Assembly: GCA_905331475.1 (NCBI GenBank)
Contig: CAJNYU010000510.1
Location: 62,001-126,000, forward strand
Direction of reading: 5' to 3'
Source: Rotaria socialis
Lineage: Eukaryota; Rotifera; Eurotatoria; Philodinida; Philodinidae
DNA: 64,000 bases
Shown: piece after piece, positions 1 through 13,757 of the stretch
Numbering within the stretch: position 1 is the first letter of the stretch
Layout: every line of letters begins with the position of its first letter
Translations under genes and position numbers: made by a program
Notes under the pieces: model-generated
Seen by the model: the letters and a program-made list of their open reading frames with translations, nothing else
The model's database searches: none
Told to the model about the DNA's origin: nothing

Positions 1-267
1 TTGTTTGTTTATATGTCCTTGAGTATTCTTAAACATCTTGACACTGATGACATGGACGATCATAAGTGTTTCGTAAATCTGTTTCAGTTTGTATTGTAAC
101 GTGCGCTCTTTCATTTCATCTGAAAGAAAACGCTTCGCTATGTAATATTTGTGATTATTTTATTTTTCTACGATAAAGTATATTTTATGATTCGCTGCTT
201 CTTCTTTTAAGTTTTCGTTTTAGTTATTGTATTTTTTCTAATTTTTTCATTTTTTCTAAAATTTCAG

Positions 268-3200
268 TGTCACATCGAATGTAAACTTGATGAGCCATGT
301 GGTAATAGGGATACGAACTGTACAGCATGTCGGCATTTTAAACAACCATTGACTGGCGACAATTTGTAAGTTGATCTTATTAAGAACGAAGATTATTATT
401 TTAATTATTCAATTCAGTCGTTGCGTTGGTATATGTCCCGAAGGAACTTATCTGTATGAACAAGAAAAATTATGTTTACCGTGTCATCCTCAATGTGGTT
501 CATGCCGGAATGCAAGTAAAACAAGTTGTATCAGCTGTAAATCTGATTTATTCCTTGTACATGATGAAATGACTTGTGCTGAAATTTGTCCTGAAAAATA
601 TTATACTGGTAAGAACTTTACCTTTCAAAACAAAAAGCAATGATTTTATTTATATCTATCTCACAAGATCGTCATCTTCGAAAATGTATTCGCTGTAAAA
701 ATGATTGTGCATCATGTGATACAAGTTCTCATATATGCACATCATGTCCTGATAGCCATTCGCTCAAAGATACAGATTGCATAAAAGCCTCACAACCCTG
801 TGAATCAAATGAATATTTTGATTTTATTAAAAACGAGTAAATAAAATCATTTTTAATGAAAATCTTCATACTATTGTTACTATTCTCTATAGTTGCCAAT
901 GGTGTAATTCAAGATGTTTAACATGCAGTGGTTCAAGAATTGATCAATGTAAATCCTGTGATAAAACAAGCGAATATTCATATCTTCAATACCATGCATG
1001 TGTATCGACATGTTCACCTGGATTTTATCTTTCGCCAAGTTTATACGAATGCCTTCCATGTCATGAAACATGCCTCAATTGTACATCATCAAGTGAAGCA
1101 GCTTGTACATCTTGTAAAATAGGTTATGTTTTTCTTTCGGATGATCATCGTTGCGAAAAACATACTGGTAAACCCTATTATCTTGATATAGATACAGGTG
1201 AAACTCATACATGCCATGGATCATGCGCACAATGTAAAGGACCAAATCCAAATGATTGTATCGCATGTAATTTAGTAAATGAAGTCCTACTCGATGATGG
1301 GCATTGTGTTAATAAATGTCCAATAGGATCATATAAAAATGAAAAAAAGACGATTGATTTACAAATATATATTTGTTCACCATGTTCAATGGGATGTCTA
1401 GAATGTAATAATGAGAACCAATGTAAAAAATGTGATGAACTCAAAAGTTATAGATTAGTAGGTTCGATGTGTGTTCCAATATGTAAATTGGGGTAAGCGG
1501 TTTGCATGAATTAGAGATAATTTCTTATTGTTTTTTTCTTCTATTCGACATAGTACTTTTCCATTGGGTAGTCATTGTGAATCATGTCAAAATTCATGTT
1601 CAACATGTACAAATTTAACAACTTGTTTAACATGTATGGATTCATTAGTTTTATTCAATAATCAATGTATAGAAGAATGTCCTGAGAGTCATTATTTATA
1701 CAATCAACAATGTTTGCCATGTCATCCGGTTTGTAATAGTTGTAACGGTAAAATAAGAGATTGGTTTTGAAAAAAATCAATTTGAATTTTTTTCTTTTTT
1801 CTTTGAAGGACCATCTGAAGATGATTGTAACACGTGCGCACAAGGTTTTAAATTTAATGCAAATGAAAACAAGTGTTCTAGTCAATGCCCGAATGGAAAT
1901 TATTTTGATAAAGATGAAAAGGTACGTCTAGGCTTTGATTGAGAATATGAGAGATAAACCAGAAGAAAAACTTTCTATGATGCTTATTACGTGTACTGCG
2001 TAACTAGCTATATATATCAAAGGAAATAGTACCAACAACGGAGTGAACTGAACACTTCCTGAAGTCTGTTTTTTGAAGAAAACTAATGAACATTTTTAGA
2101 TGTGATCACGCAATATACGATTTTCTGAGTTGTAGTTATTTCTATCTGCTGTTCATTGAAAGACACTTCCTTTTCTGATGACTAAATTTAGCTTGCATTT
2201 CCGGCCAGCCTTAATAGCTAACTAGACAGAAAAGACAACAACTTGTCGACATGTTGTCATCACATGAAAAAGTTACTTTTGATCAATCGGGTTTTTCTCA
2301 AATGAAATTTCATGAAAAAAAAAGAGTCTATTCAAAACTTCATTATGTTAACACTACGGAAAAATAAAAACTTGAATGTTCAATAGGATGCAGTTTTTGA
2401 TTTTCTAAATGAAAAACGCTTGTATTCTTTGTTCATAAATGCAAATTCAAAGAGCCAATTTAAGTTAATTGAACAAGAAGAATCGTTTCAGAAACATAGA
2501 CTGATTTCAGTTGAGATTATTTCATTGTGAACATATGAAGAAGCTAGTAAAAATAAAACTTATTCAAAGAAAAAATTTTCAAGAAGTTCAAATATAATTG
2601 TTGAACATTCTTTTAAATTACTAGTTCCAAGTAAAAGTTACCTATGAAATATTCATTTAGAAGACTTTGTCTCTTTAGAATTGCAAAACATGTACAAAAA
2701 ATTGCCTTGAATGTTTAAGTCCAGGTTCGTATTGTCGTCGATGCAGCTTTCCCATGGCACTCGATACATTAACACATCAATGTTTATATTGTTGCACAAC
2801 AAATATAACAACAGATAACTGTTGCCAATGTTTATCATCATGGGATGGTAAATAATAAATTTTAGAAAAAAGTATTGTTTTTAAATAAAAGTTATTTTTC
2901 ATTCATGTAAAGGTTTTTGTCTTCATCCACTTGTAACACCATCGGTGCACCTAAACGATTGGTTAATCTCGCCGATTCATATAATGATTAATAAATTTAA
3001 TTCATTAGATGACTTCTATCAAACATTTATTATTATTGCATTAATTATATTTTCAATAAGTATTATAATATGTTTAATTCTTCTTGGTCTTCGTCAAATA
3101 ATAACTTCTCGTTTAACATCAAGAAATGAACATGAAAATGTTGAATATGTTATGCTACAAAATGTTGATGATCAAGATGATGACGATGCAAAATTAGTAA

Positions 3201-3274
3201 CAACAAATGGTCATACAAAAAAATCCCCATCTAAAGAAACATCTATTTCATTTAATCATACCGAAGAGACTTGA
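268..3274 (+). CDS. Furin-repeat cysteine-rich membrane protein, 3' part (probable PC5/furin-2-type proprotein convertase)
   Basis: Eight exons can be chained in frame: 268-365, 418-608, 668-836, 893-1492, 1554-1747, 1809-1921, 2679-2847, 2913-3274 (TGA). They encode 631 residues, and the 5' part lies outside the window (bases 1-267 read as intron ending TTTCAG). The sequence is a run of about nine furin-type repeats (paired CxxC motifs; segments such as ICPEGTY and QCGSC), then one hydrophobic span (FIIIALIIFSISIIICLILL) and a ~70-residue cytosolic tail. The tail has a Tyr-based YVML motif followed by an acidic cluster (DDQDDDD). That order (Cys-rich region, TM, acidic sorting tail) is known from PC5B and furin-type convertases, which cycle between the trans-Golgi network and the surface and process secreted precursors. 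The subtilisin catalytic domain is not visible, so a protease-less furin-repeat receptor remains possible. The intron 1922-2678 is unusually long for this gene. Confidence 0.72.
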
Positions 3275-3776
3275 AAAGAAAGACAAAATATGTAGTATTT
3301 TCTTGTTCTTAGAACTTATTGTTTTAATTTTCTTCTTTGTTAATATCTATTTTAAATTTTTAACAGTGACATGATTTCATTCCATCATGATTTCTTCTTC
3401 TTTGTTGTTTTGAATTAATGTCTTTCATATAAAGAACAAACGAGCAATTTCGGACACTGTTGTATTCTTCTTTACTAATAATGTGACACAAATAGAGTAT
3501 GAGAGTGTTCATTTTCATTGGTAAACCTAACGATCGATATTATTTTCGACAATGATGCACATCTAACTAATTCTCGTATTTGTGTTTTATTGTATACGTT
3601 ATAAAACAAGTAATTATCGTTCTCTATCTTTATTTTATTTCCGATAATAAACACACGTACATCTAGGAAAAACAAAACTTGTTCACTTTATTTCTATCTG
3701 TTGAAAATATTAAGGAAAAAATTCGATTATTTCACACGTGGTTATAATAAATTAATTGCACAAATAATACAAAATG
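3275..3776. other. Intergenic gap between convergent genes
   Basis: About 500 bp of AT-rich sequence separate the stop of the furin-repeat gene from the stop of the SCLT1-like gene on the other strand. It should hold both 3' UTRs. No coding signal was seen. Confidence 0.5.
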
Positions 3777-6700
3777 CTATTTTTCATCAGAAAAATGTTC
3801 AATACTATCTGTCATTGTTGTTGACGGAATAATTGGCGGTTTAAGCGCTGTTAAATTGAATAATGAAGTTGAATGCATTGGTCTAGGAGATCCATAAAGT
3901 GACTTGAAAATATTTGAAATAGGAGAAAAAAAACAATAATATTACCGTATTCCTGAATATGAATACTGATCACCATGTGTAATGGCTAATCGATCACGGA
4001 CTAGTTGTTTAGCAACCTAATCAAAGTTTCAAATTATGACACTCATTATTTAAGAATTTGATTTGATATATTTTCTCAAAATATTCAGTAATTCTTTTTA
4101 TTTTCTTTGATTCAGAAACTTAAAAATAAAACAAATCTCATACTCGTCTTGATGATTCAATAGCTTGTTCTTCTGCATCGTGTAAACGTTCTTCTAATGA
4201 CTTGATACGATTTGCATTTTTTGCAAGAATTCTATCCATCTAAATGCAGAAAATTGAAAGTTTTGTTTTATGAATATTAATTGATAAATTAACAAACTTC
4301 AGCTTCTTTTCGTTTGACATCAGCAACTTCGGATTGTAATTGGTCATTGCGCCCACGCATATTATCGATTTTTTGTTTCAAGTCATTTATTCTTGTTTCA
4401 CTTTGACTAGCTATTGTATGACATTCTTCTTTATATCTAAGATACGCAAAAATTGTTCATGAAATACTGATAATTTATTGTATAAAAGTTTTGAGACAAT
4501 ATAATTTTCTCATGTTTTGGACATAGTATCAAGATTGCTGATTAATATTAGTATTAGAAGTTTTTCTATTTCCGAACATAGACATATAAGGAAACATTTT
4601 TCAAATTTTCCGATTACTTTTAAATTTGGGCTCTGTCTATAAAGTAGATTTTAGCGACTAAAATGTCTAAGACTCTAGACAGACGATTGTCATCATATGT
4701 AAGAGAGATCGATTTGACGCACAGATTTCCAATTCAAGAGTGACTAGACCATGGAAAACATTGTTTCTTTGGAGAGTACGATTGAATAACTAACTGTCGG
4801 TTAAAAGTGTGATTAAGTTCTAAATTATTTTTGTAAAAACCAAAATAACATTTTTCATGCAATACTCAATCGGTTTGCTTGTAATCAGTTCATTAATGAA
4901 AACTGAGATACTCCAGTTTTTTTTTGTATAAAAATTGAGATTCGGTATAAAACTTGTTTTTAATGTGAAATCTTACAAACTTCGATGAATTAATAAAAGT
5001 CATTATTTTTAAGTGATCTGATGATATTTGATTCTATGCTGTGTTTTAGGAATTATTGTTAACTTTCATCTTACTTAACGATCATTCGTTGTTGTCGATT
5101 AACTAAATTTCGTAACTCATTAAATGTTACTCGATTGACATCATCTCTTTGTGTTAATCGCACTAGACATTCTCTTTCTTTTTCAATGATTTGTTCTTCA
5201 TGTCTTTTCACCTTAAATATTAAAAATAAAATTCTTCAATGCAAAAGAAAAAAGAAACTTTTGAAAATATTCTATTTACTAAATCAGCCATTCGTCTTTG
5301 TACCAGTGTTTGTTCATTTTGTATTGATGATAATCGTTTCTTGCATTCATTCAATTCGTTGATTGTTGACGTGTACTCATTAGTCATTTTGTCAAGGTCA
5401 CTCGTTACTTTTTGTAATCGTTCGGTTAATTCTTTTTGTTTATGTTCATGATTGAGTTTTTCCGCAGTATGCGTTTGTTGAAGCATTTTATGTGCTTGTT
5501 GAGTTTGTTCATATTTCAACTGTGTATCGTCTCTTTCGCGTTCAGCATGAAAACATCTCTTAGCTAAATCTTCATTATCCAAAGAACTTTTTTCTAAATT
5601 GAGACGGCGTTCTTGTAAAATCTATCAAATATAAAAGAAAATATTTTTATAAGAGAATATTGCAAAATTTAATGTTACCTTTTCTAATTCTTCTTCAATA
5701 GTTCGTTTAGCTCGTAGACATTTGTTAAATTCAGTTTGTTTTTCATTTAATTCCTATTCAAAAATAGATTTAGGATAATTATAAGCATCCTTTTGTTTTC
5801 GTTACCGCTTCCATTTTATTATATTCTGTCATAATTTTTTCTAAATTTTCATTATATTGTTGACGTACATCTTCAACCTAAATTTGTTTTTCAAAGGAAT
5901 TTTGTCGAATAAAAAAACTTCAAATAAATATTATCATACAGCACTACGAGTTTTAGAAGCTGCTTGTCCTATAAGTTCATCGATTGTTCGATGCATTCGT
6001 TCATGATCAAATCGATCGCGGTCACCATCATGGCTATGATTCAATGTAGAATGAGCATTAACCTGTTGTTGTAATTGATCTAGAGCTTCAGCAAGTTTTT
6101 CCTGTAGAGAACGACTGGATAAAAGCAGTCAATATGAATTATTTTTGATAAAAATTATAAAAAATTTACTTTTTTTGAGTTAAATCGTTAAATTTCGATT
6201 CTATATCTTCGCGTTGTTCTTGAGCGATTTCCTTCTCTTTTAACGCATGTTCAAGCCTAAAACAACAGTCAAAATCCAGCATTCTATTTTTAATCCTGAC
6301 AAAGCCGCCTAACTCACTCACTTTGATCAAAAAATTATGATTATCTTCTCAATATGTCCTATTGAAGACTACCTTAGTAGACAACAGTAATATTTATTTC
6401 GTATAGGTAGATCATCCTGACATGCATACGAGTGGTTATTAACTAACAGGGATTCTCTAAGATGCGAATGAAATTCATTGTCATATTATTCATTTATGAC
6501 ATACAATCAAGTCATATCCTTTTAAGTATGTGCTACAATTACTCTACAAATCATACACTAATCCATCATATGTAACTATTTCGTCTATGCCGAGCAAGTC
6601 AAAATATATGCAAATATCGATACAAAAATTTCAAACTTTCAAAAATAGTACACTCACGAACAAAATTCCAGATGACTATAGTCTAAGTTAGCTACGATCT

Positions 6701-7670
6701 TTGGTGATAGTATTTTCATATGTTAGATAAAGTCTAGATAAGTAGTAATCATTACTCCTTCCAGCGATCATATTTTATACTTACCTAACTTCGAGGTTAT
6801 CAATTGAACTTTGAAATGCAACAAAAGTGCCATCATATCCAATTTCTTTTTTTAAATGTTTACGTAAATCATCTTGCTAAAGAGAATTTGAAAATGATAA
6901 AAGTCTAATTTTTATCAACTGCGTAATGTTTTCATGCATACTTTTTGAGCAACTTCAGCTAGAATTGTTTCATTTTGTCGCTCTAATTCTTTGACACGTA
7001 ATTGACAATTCACTAGATCTCTACTTCGTTTTCTAGAAAGAAAAAAAAATCAATCAAATAAAACTAAATCAATTAATCTCATACGTAAGTTCATCACGTA
7101 TAACATTCATTTCTTGTATAAGTTGTACTTCGGCTCGAGCATGTTCTTCCTGTGCCTAAATGAAATTTAAAAAAAAACGAAGTTTACGTTCGTTAACGTT
7201 CACATCGGCTTAAAATTCACCTGCTTAGTTTGCATATCAAGTCTAATTAAATGTGGTTTTAATGGATTTTCCAAATCTTCGATTTTTTCTTCAAGTTTAA
7301 TAACTGTCTGTTTACTGAGTTCATATAAATTCATAATATCCTCTTTTTCTTTTTCTAATAGATCTAATTGTTTTTTCCGTATTTCAAGAACAGAATCATT
7401 ATTTAAATTTACGAAACCATCTGGATGAGAGCCTGATAGACGTTCTTCAACAGTACGTCGTAGTTCACGTCGTAGTGATTCATTTTCATCAGTAATTCTT
7501 TGAACTTTTGTCCGCATAGACACTAATTCATCCTAAATATATAAATTATAACATCAAACTTCCAAGGAAAAAAGCAAATTGATAAAAATTTTCAATACTT
7601 GAAATGTAGCTAATTGTTTATGCAATTTTTTACTTTCAAGTTCCATTTCAGCTCTATTGGCATCCATCAT
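3777..7670 (-). CDS. SCLT1: SCLT1-like centriolar distal-appendage coiled-coil protein
   Basis: Fifteen exons keep phase on the minus strand: 7670-7599, 7532-7221, 7155-7085, 7032-6942, 6876-6785, 6256-6170, 6114-5940, 5877-5806, 5753-5679, 5621-5280, 5211-5075, 4436-4298, 4239-4144, 4016-3946, 3882-3777 (TAG), giving 645 residues. Nearly the whole protein is heptad-rich charged coiled coil. I recognise the family from two blocks that line up with remembered vertebrate SCLT1: an early one (TDENESLRRELRRTVEERL) and a C-terminal one (ELRNLVNRQQRM, KYKEEC, ETRINDLKQ, then LEERLHDAEEQA). SCLT1 sits on centriole distal appendages and is needed for cilium formation; its vertebrate length is close to 690. 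The ATG at 7670 is the first usable one, but the frame stays open upstream to about 7720, so the true N-terminus may be longer. Introns at 4437-5074 and 6257-6784 are long. Coiled coils align easily by chance, so orthology is likely rather than proven. Confidence 0.7.
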
Positions 7671-9056
7671 TATTCTTATATTATGCCAAGTATCGATTTT
7701 TGCGGCTATCAATCCTTTTTAGTCATCATGTTCACCGTTACATGGGCGAAGCCTCTATTAAATTTTATATACCAATCATAGTTGAATACAGATGACACCG
7801 GCTGCAATAACAGCGGTTATTTTCTTTACTCACTTTTCTCTCTCATTAATAATACACATTACAGAAAAATATTGTTTTGTGGGAAAATGATCCTATCCGT
7901 TATTCACCAGCATTTTTCTTCTTCTTATGATAAAATCAATTTAATAGGCAAGCGGCACTGCGATAGATCTGATTAGAATTTAAGAAAAGAAAAAAAATGC
8001 TTGTGGCGATCAAATATTAGCAAGTCGAAAAGAAAAACGATCGAAATCAAACAACTTATAGAAGATCAATTTACTTAAACTAAAAGAACTTTGTTACATA
8101 TATCGTTCAAAATTTAAAAAATAGGTGTATCTCATGTTGCCTAAAAGCTAATCGAAACTGTTGCGTTTGAATTCATTTTTTAACATTAAAATGAATAAGA
8201 TATTGTTCTATTTCTAAGTTGTAATGCAAAATACAACTATAATCGCTTTATTGATTTAGATCAATGGATGTAGATTTTTCATATAAATGAATTTATTCAT
8301 TTCTATTTCGTAAAGAAATACTCTCATTAGAATGAGTATGACGAATATATGACTGAACGCACTCAATTGAAGCTGCTACAAATAAGTGGTTGTTTAATGT
8401 TCTTATTTTAATAAAACGACTGCTAATTTCATCAGTAGTTGAATCGTATAATTACAGCTGTGACTTAATGTATGACTAAAAAAAAGAAGCTGTGGATCCG
8501 CTCTATTAGATGCAACCCATTATGTATCTATATGACAGCTTGGCTACTTTTCTCACGTATGTTCACATCTTTAGACATCAATTAGTGACAAATAATAACA
8601 AACACTCAAAGAAATGTAGCCAATACCAATCGATCGATGACCAGCGAATACAAACACAATGAAGTATATATATATATAGAGAGAGAAAGTCAAGGAGTTC
8701 GATCAGTATACTTGTTGTTTTTTTACGAAACAGAAGGTGTCTGTTTATATTCTATCTAGAAACTAATTGTTTGTACTAGGTAAATATTCAAGTGTCATCA
8801 ACGACTATTTTAAGTAGTATTGTTGATTTCCTCTGGCATTAACTTCAGATTTTCGTTGCTCATACAAGTTTGAAATTAAGAAACCGTATCGATAGATTTT
8901 TAGCAAATAGCCAGACACCATACGAGCACCGTTTTTGAAGCTATATTATAGAAATATTTTGTTGTTATAAATGATAGGTTTTTTTTCTACGAAGCTATTC
9001 TTGTATGTTAAATATAGTAATCAGCAGAGCGAGCAGTCATGAATTAAGAAAATGTA
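7671..9056. other. Intergenic region between divergent genes
   Basis: About 1.4 kb between the SCLT1-like gene (-) and the permease (+). It should hold both promoters. A short (TA)n tract followed by (GA)n lies near 8666-8688. I see no supported gene; an ORF near 7780-7976 shows no family features. Confidence 0.4.
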
Positions 9057-11650
9057 ATGTCTCCTGGAGAGATAGGATTTTCTAACGAGAAGATCAAATA
9101 TATGTGTCAGCAGTCATTTATTACTTGTTTACTTTTACCTTTAGATAATACAAAAACTCTTTTCAAGAGAGAAGATCAATTGGCATTTTCTGTAACACAT
9201 TTTTCTTGTGTCATCATGTCAATGCCAATGGAGATTTCAAATAAAACATTTGAAGCTGATATCAATCAAGATGAGACTATAGCGGTTACAAAACAGCGTC
9301 GGTTTCTAAAACATTGTCGAAAAATTATGATAGATGAACCGAAGAAAATATTGTCATTTCAATCGTCAGAATGGATTAGTGCATTTCGTTTCAATTCATC
9401 ATATCCATTATTTACACGAGGTGATATTGATGGTTTCGTGGCATTATTTATCAATAATTTGGCAACTCTATTAAGTGTGATAATGGGTTTACAACCAACA
9501 TTAGGCAATGATATTGTCTATGGCAAGATTTTACCTGGGTAAGTATTTACTTAGAACATCTTATTTCGAATTAGAAACTGCTACGTTATTATTTTAACAC
9601 TCGACTGTTATCTATTTTTGCAGTTGCTTATTAATAATAGAAAAAGAAAATTCCTGAAGTTGAAATGAGCATGAAGGAAATCTTTTAAACTATTGAAAAT
9701 TAATGTATAAAATAGACTAACTAATAGCAATAAACGTTATCTTTTATTATAGAGTCGGACTATCTATGATATGGGGTAATTTCTATTATGTTTACATGGC
9801 TCGAAAACTTTCATATAAAGAAAAACGTGGTGACGTATGTACTATGCCGTATGGTATCAATACTCCCGGTGCATTTGCTTTCATTTATGTTATTATTCTA
9901 CCGACATACAATCACTGTATGCTGTCACATGAGAAAAACTATTGTCAAGAAATGGCATGGTATGTGGCTTTGGCAAGTAATTTCGTAACTGGCATCATTC
10001 TTCTACTACTATGTTTTTTCGGTGAATTTATTCGAAAAAAGACACCCAGCGTTGCTCTACTTTCGTCGATTTCTGGCCTTGGATTTGTTTACTTGGCACT
10101 CAATCAATTTTTTCCTTTAGCTGCAATACCGATGGAATCATATATTCCGCTAGCTATTGTAATGCTTGGCTATTTTGGTGGAGGTAAGAATGAACGGCTT
10201 CATTGCAAACGCTAGCATTAATTTCATGCATAAGATAGATGTTTATTTACCAATTGTTTTTGTTTTCAAGAGATTTTTCTTTACAAATAGTTCTAACTTG
10301 CATTCATAAACATGAAAACAAAAGAAAAAAATCTCCCAAGAGAACGATAATCACTACTAATTAATTTCAAACTGATAATAATTATTAGATATAATTGTTC
10401 AATTGTTCTTATCTTGTTTTAGTAAAGTATGGTCCTTTTCCGGTGGCATTTTTGGCATTAGTTACAGGTACAGCTCTTGGCTGGATTACACCAAAGAAAA
10501 AAGTATCTGCAGTAGTCGAAGCACTCGATCTTGTGAAAGGCTATCAACCAGTGTTTCCAATTACACAAATATTTCAACATTTTAAGTTCGTCAGCAGTTA
10601 TCTTTCAACAACTATACCTACAGCTATATCCATAGCAATTGGAACAATTCAATGTGTTGAATCAGCTAAACGAGCAGGTGACTTTTATCCTACACGAGAA
10701 GTAATGTTTGCCGACGGAGTTGGAACGTTAATAGCTAGTTTATTTGGATCTGTTTTTGGCATGACAAGTATGTTAAATAAAAAAATTATGCATATAGGCA
10801 AAAATAATTTTGTCAATATTTGAAATATCTGTTAGCTTATATTGGCCATCCAGCATTTAAAAAGATGGGTGCAAGACAAGCTTATTCTATCATGAATGGT
10901 CTTGCTTATTTACCATTATGTTTTCTTGGTATTACTGCTCTTCTCATGTCCATGATTGCTATCGTTTCAATCAATCCTATTATCGTAAGTTCTTTTCTTT
11001 TCTTTTTGTTTACAATTCAATCAGTGATGTTTCATTTTTTATTTTTGAAATAGATTTTTATCGGTTTGGTCATATGTGCTGACACATTGTCTATAACTCC
11101 GCAACGTCATTATCCTGCGTTTCTTCTTGGCATCATGTCAATTGTAGCTGAATGGGCTCACAGTACGATTGTCGATGGTGTTACTACTGCTTATAAAAAT
11201 TTTACTGTATCCAATGTGGACTTCTCAAACAATATAACATCTAATATTGTAAGTTATCCTTACAGTGGCTTAGTTAATTTTGCTGGTGGTTCACAATTAC
11301 AATGTATATTTATTACTGCTATTATGATGTATATGATCGATCGAAAATTTGTACATGCAGCTTTCTGGTCTTTTCTTGCATCAATATTCGCATTTTTTGG
11401 TTTGATTAATTCAAGTCGAGTCGGTATTCTTGTGAATTATGATGATAATGGTTGGCGATTTACAATTGCTTATTTGTCCATGAGTGCATTATTTGGATTA
11501 TTAGAATTAGGACAACGACATAAATGGGTCAAAGAACCAGAAACAGAACCTGACGATTTATCAAGCATCGAATGGGCTGAATGGAAACGACTACAGAAAT
11601 TAGAAGAACCAACGGGAACAACTGATAAAATGTCAAAAGTGGATGTATAA
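9057..11650 (+). CDS. NCS2/AzgA-like nucleobase permease (xanthine/uracil permease superfamily)
   Basis: Five exons in phase: 9057-9538, 9753-10183, 10423-10767, 10836-10984, 11054-11650 (TAA), 667 residues. The N-terminal ~125 residues are hydrophilic, and the membrane core starts at RGDIDGFVALFINNLATLL. The core has roughly 12-14 hydrophobic segments in the order seen in purine permeases, with signature patches TMPYGINTPGAF (after the first segments), TTYIGHPAFKKMGA (a mid-protein block spliced across intron 3) and SPFx-like loops. Members of this superfamily are proton- or sodium-coupled importers of purines and pyrimidines. The pattern looks closer to AzgA-like bacterial and protist proteins than to animal SLC23 ascorbate/nucleobase carriers, so the substrate is probably a purine base, by inference only. 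The start at 9057 is the first ATG; in-frame ATGs near 9216-9228 are alternatives because the N-terminal extension is not conserved-looking. The C-terminus ends in a ~50-residue hydrophilic tail. Confidence 0.8.
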
Positions 11651-12739
11651 ATTTGTGAAATTAAATCTTATTCTATCTTGAGTAGTTCATGTCATGATAC
11701 ATAAAATAGTTATTAGAAAATAAATAAATGTTAACAATAATTGCACTTCTATCATAATTACAATCTGAATAAAATAATTTTCTGATTTATAATGACTTTC
11801 AAAAATAAAAAAAGTAAACAACTCTCATCATCACTAATCAAATCGAATATAAATCTTCAACATGATAACTAGGTTTATAGTATTGTGTTTGTTAAGAGAG
11901 AATATCGAAAGAAAATTGCAAGAGACAATAATACATTTGACTATTTTGGGAAGATTTGATGAGAGTAATTCATTATGATTATTAGAATTTCTTCATCAGC
12001 TATTTATAGAATAATTCACAGATTTTTATCGAATAAATCAAATTTAACTATAAACTTCATAGAAAACAGCTTAACAATTGTCACTTTTATTCTTAATTTA
12101 AATTTATGCACGCTGTACTACATGCCAATAATAGGGATTGAAGGTACAAGACATATTTCCCTAAGAAGCAATATGAATTCTATAACAAATGAGCTGCAAT
12201 CAGTGCTCAATTGACGTAAAAGAGTTGTAGATAGCTATATTCTCGATTAACGTAAAGATGAGCAACGAAAAGAATAATACTAGCAATATCAATAAAAGTA
12301 AAAAGATAAAAACCGAGTAAAACTTTAAAAGAGAAACTTATTCGAAATTTACAAATTATAATTTTGCTAAAGCATTATTAGTTGTAATCTAAATCATGTA
12401 AATTATTATTTTAGTGATGTCCATTTGTTTTATGGTATAGAGTGGGCTATCGCAAAAAACCGCCGTTTCTCTGTAGTTTTATTCCATTTGCTAAATTCTA
12501 CTTCGATTTAAAAAGTAACCATAATTTATTGAGTCACAACAGTGAATACTTTAATTAAAAAACATCGAAACGCGATTATAATCAAATATTTTTAGTTCAT
12601 TGTACTAACAGCAAGTGGTTCCTCGTATTCGTTGATACATAAAACAATTAATTGTACATTCAAAAAAAAAACATTTATTCTTAACTGGTATCACTTTGAT
12701 AGAATCTAATGATCATCATTTTAAAAATATGATTTTTTT
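11651..12739. other. Intergenic AT-rich stretch
   Basis: About 1.1 kb after the permease stop. Only short frames without domain features are present. I see no gene. Confidence 0.4.
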
Positions 12740-13278
12740 TATTTGAAATTTTCGATAATAATTTTTTTTAAATATATTGTGATCAAATGATCACTTTGGA
12801 TAATAACGTCCTAGAAGAATAAGAATACACTCTGAAAGTTCGTCAAAAGCTGCATCTTTTGATATATAAAAATTAGAAAAACAAAACAACGTCTTAGTTC
12901 AGCAAGTCTTCAGAATGACGATGATCATTATGTGTTTTTGTCTATCATAAATTCATTAATTTTATACACACATAAGAATGTTACTTCGACTTTGATTCAA
13001 TGAAAAGGTGTTAAAAGTGAAGCACAATATCGAACTCATATCTAGGATGTAAAAATGAGTCGATTCGAGTATCACTGAAAACATTTTTATTGTCAAATAT
13101 GATGTTGATGACGTTTTATCATATGTACACATATGAGAACATGAAAATCTATTAAAACCAACTAACCTATTATTTTCACAGCTATTATTTATGACTATTA
13201 ACGAACATATTCATAGAAATTTTTATGGCCTTTCAAGTGCACTCTTTCTTCTTTTAGTACCCTTATTAGACAACAATA
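12740..13278. repeat. Left arm of long inverted repeat (outer pair)
   Basis: About 540 bp that recur as the reverse complement at 17338-17890 with scattered mismatches and small indels. Shared landmarks include GTGATCAAATGATC, CTTCAGAATGACGATGATC, CATATGTACACATATGA and AAGTGCACTCTTTC. No coding potential is evident (the 62-aa frame at 13191 has no recognisable features). The two arms enclose 4.06 kb. Confidence 0.85.
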
Positions 13279-13757
13279 TCAATCAGATTCAACTTATATG
13301 GTATAAAATGCTGTGTCTACATACTATAATGTATATTAATACTTTTTATATGCATACTAATCGCTTGATAAGCTTATAATGAATACTTCATCATAATAAT
13401 ACTGATAGTTCTGTATCTTCGTTAGGCTAATAGACAATTTTCAAAATGATACAATTAATTCGTCAAAAACTTAACATATTTATATTAGGTTTCTCTCTTA
13501 TAACCAATTTTAATACTATAGTCGGTTAATCATGATAACAGTATCACGTTAGATGGTTTTGTTGATTTGTTTGTTGTTTATGTATAGCTATATCTCATAA
13601 GTAATAACTTCATACATGAAAGATAATTTAACGTATTACTTTTTTTCTCTCAAGCAAGTATCAGTCTTAGAAAATTACTGAAATAGAAATTTTCAGGGTT
13701 CAATATGTTGAATTTACAAAAATGATAGCAGATTTTTATTATTATAACCATTGAAAA

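Noticed and set aside
13191-13379. 62-codon frame at the end of the left outer arm
   Set aside because: The inverted copy at 17.35 kb does not keep the whole frame, and no motif is present.
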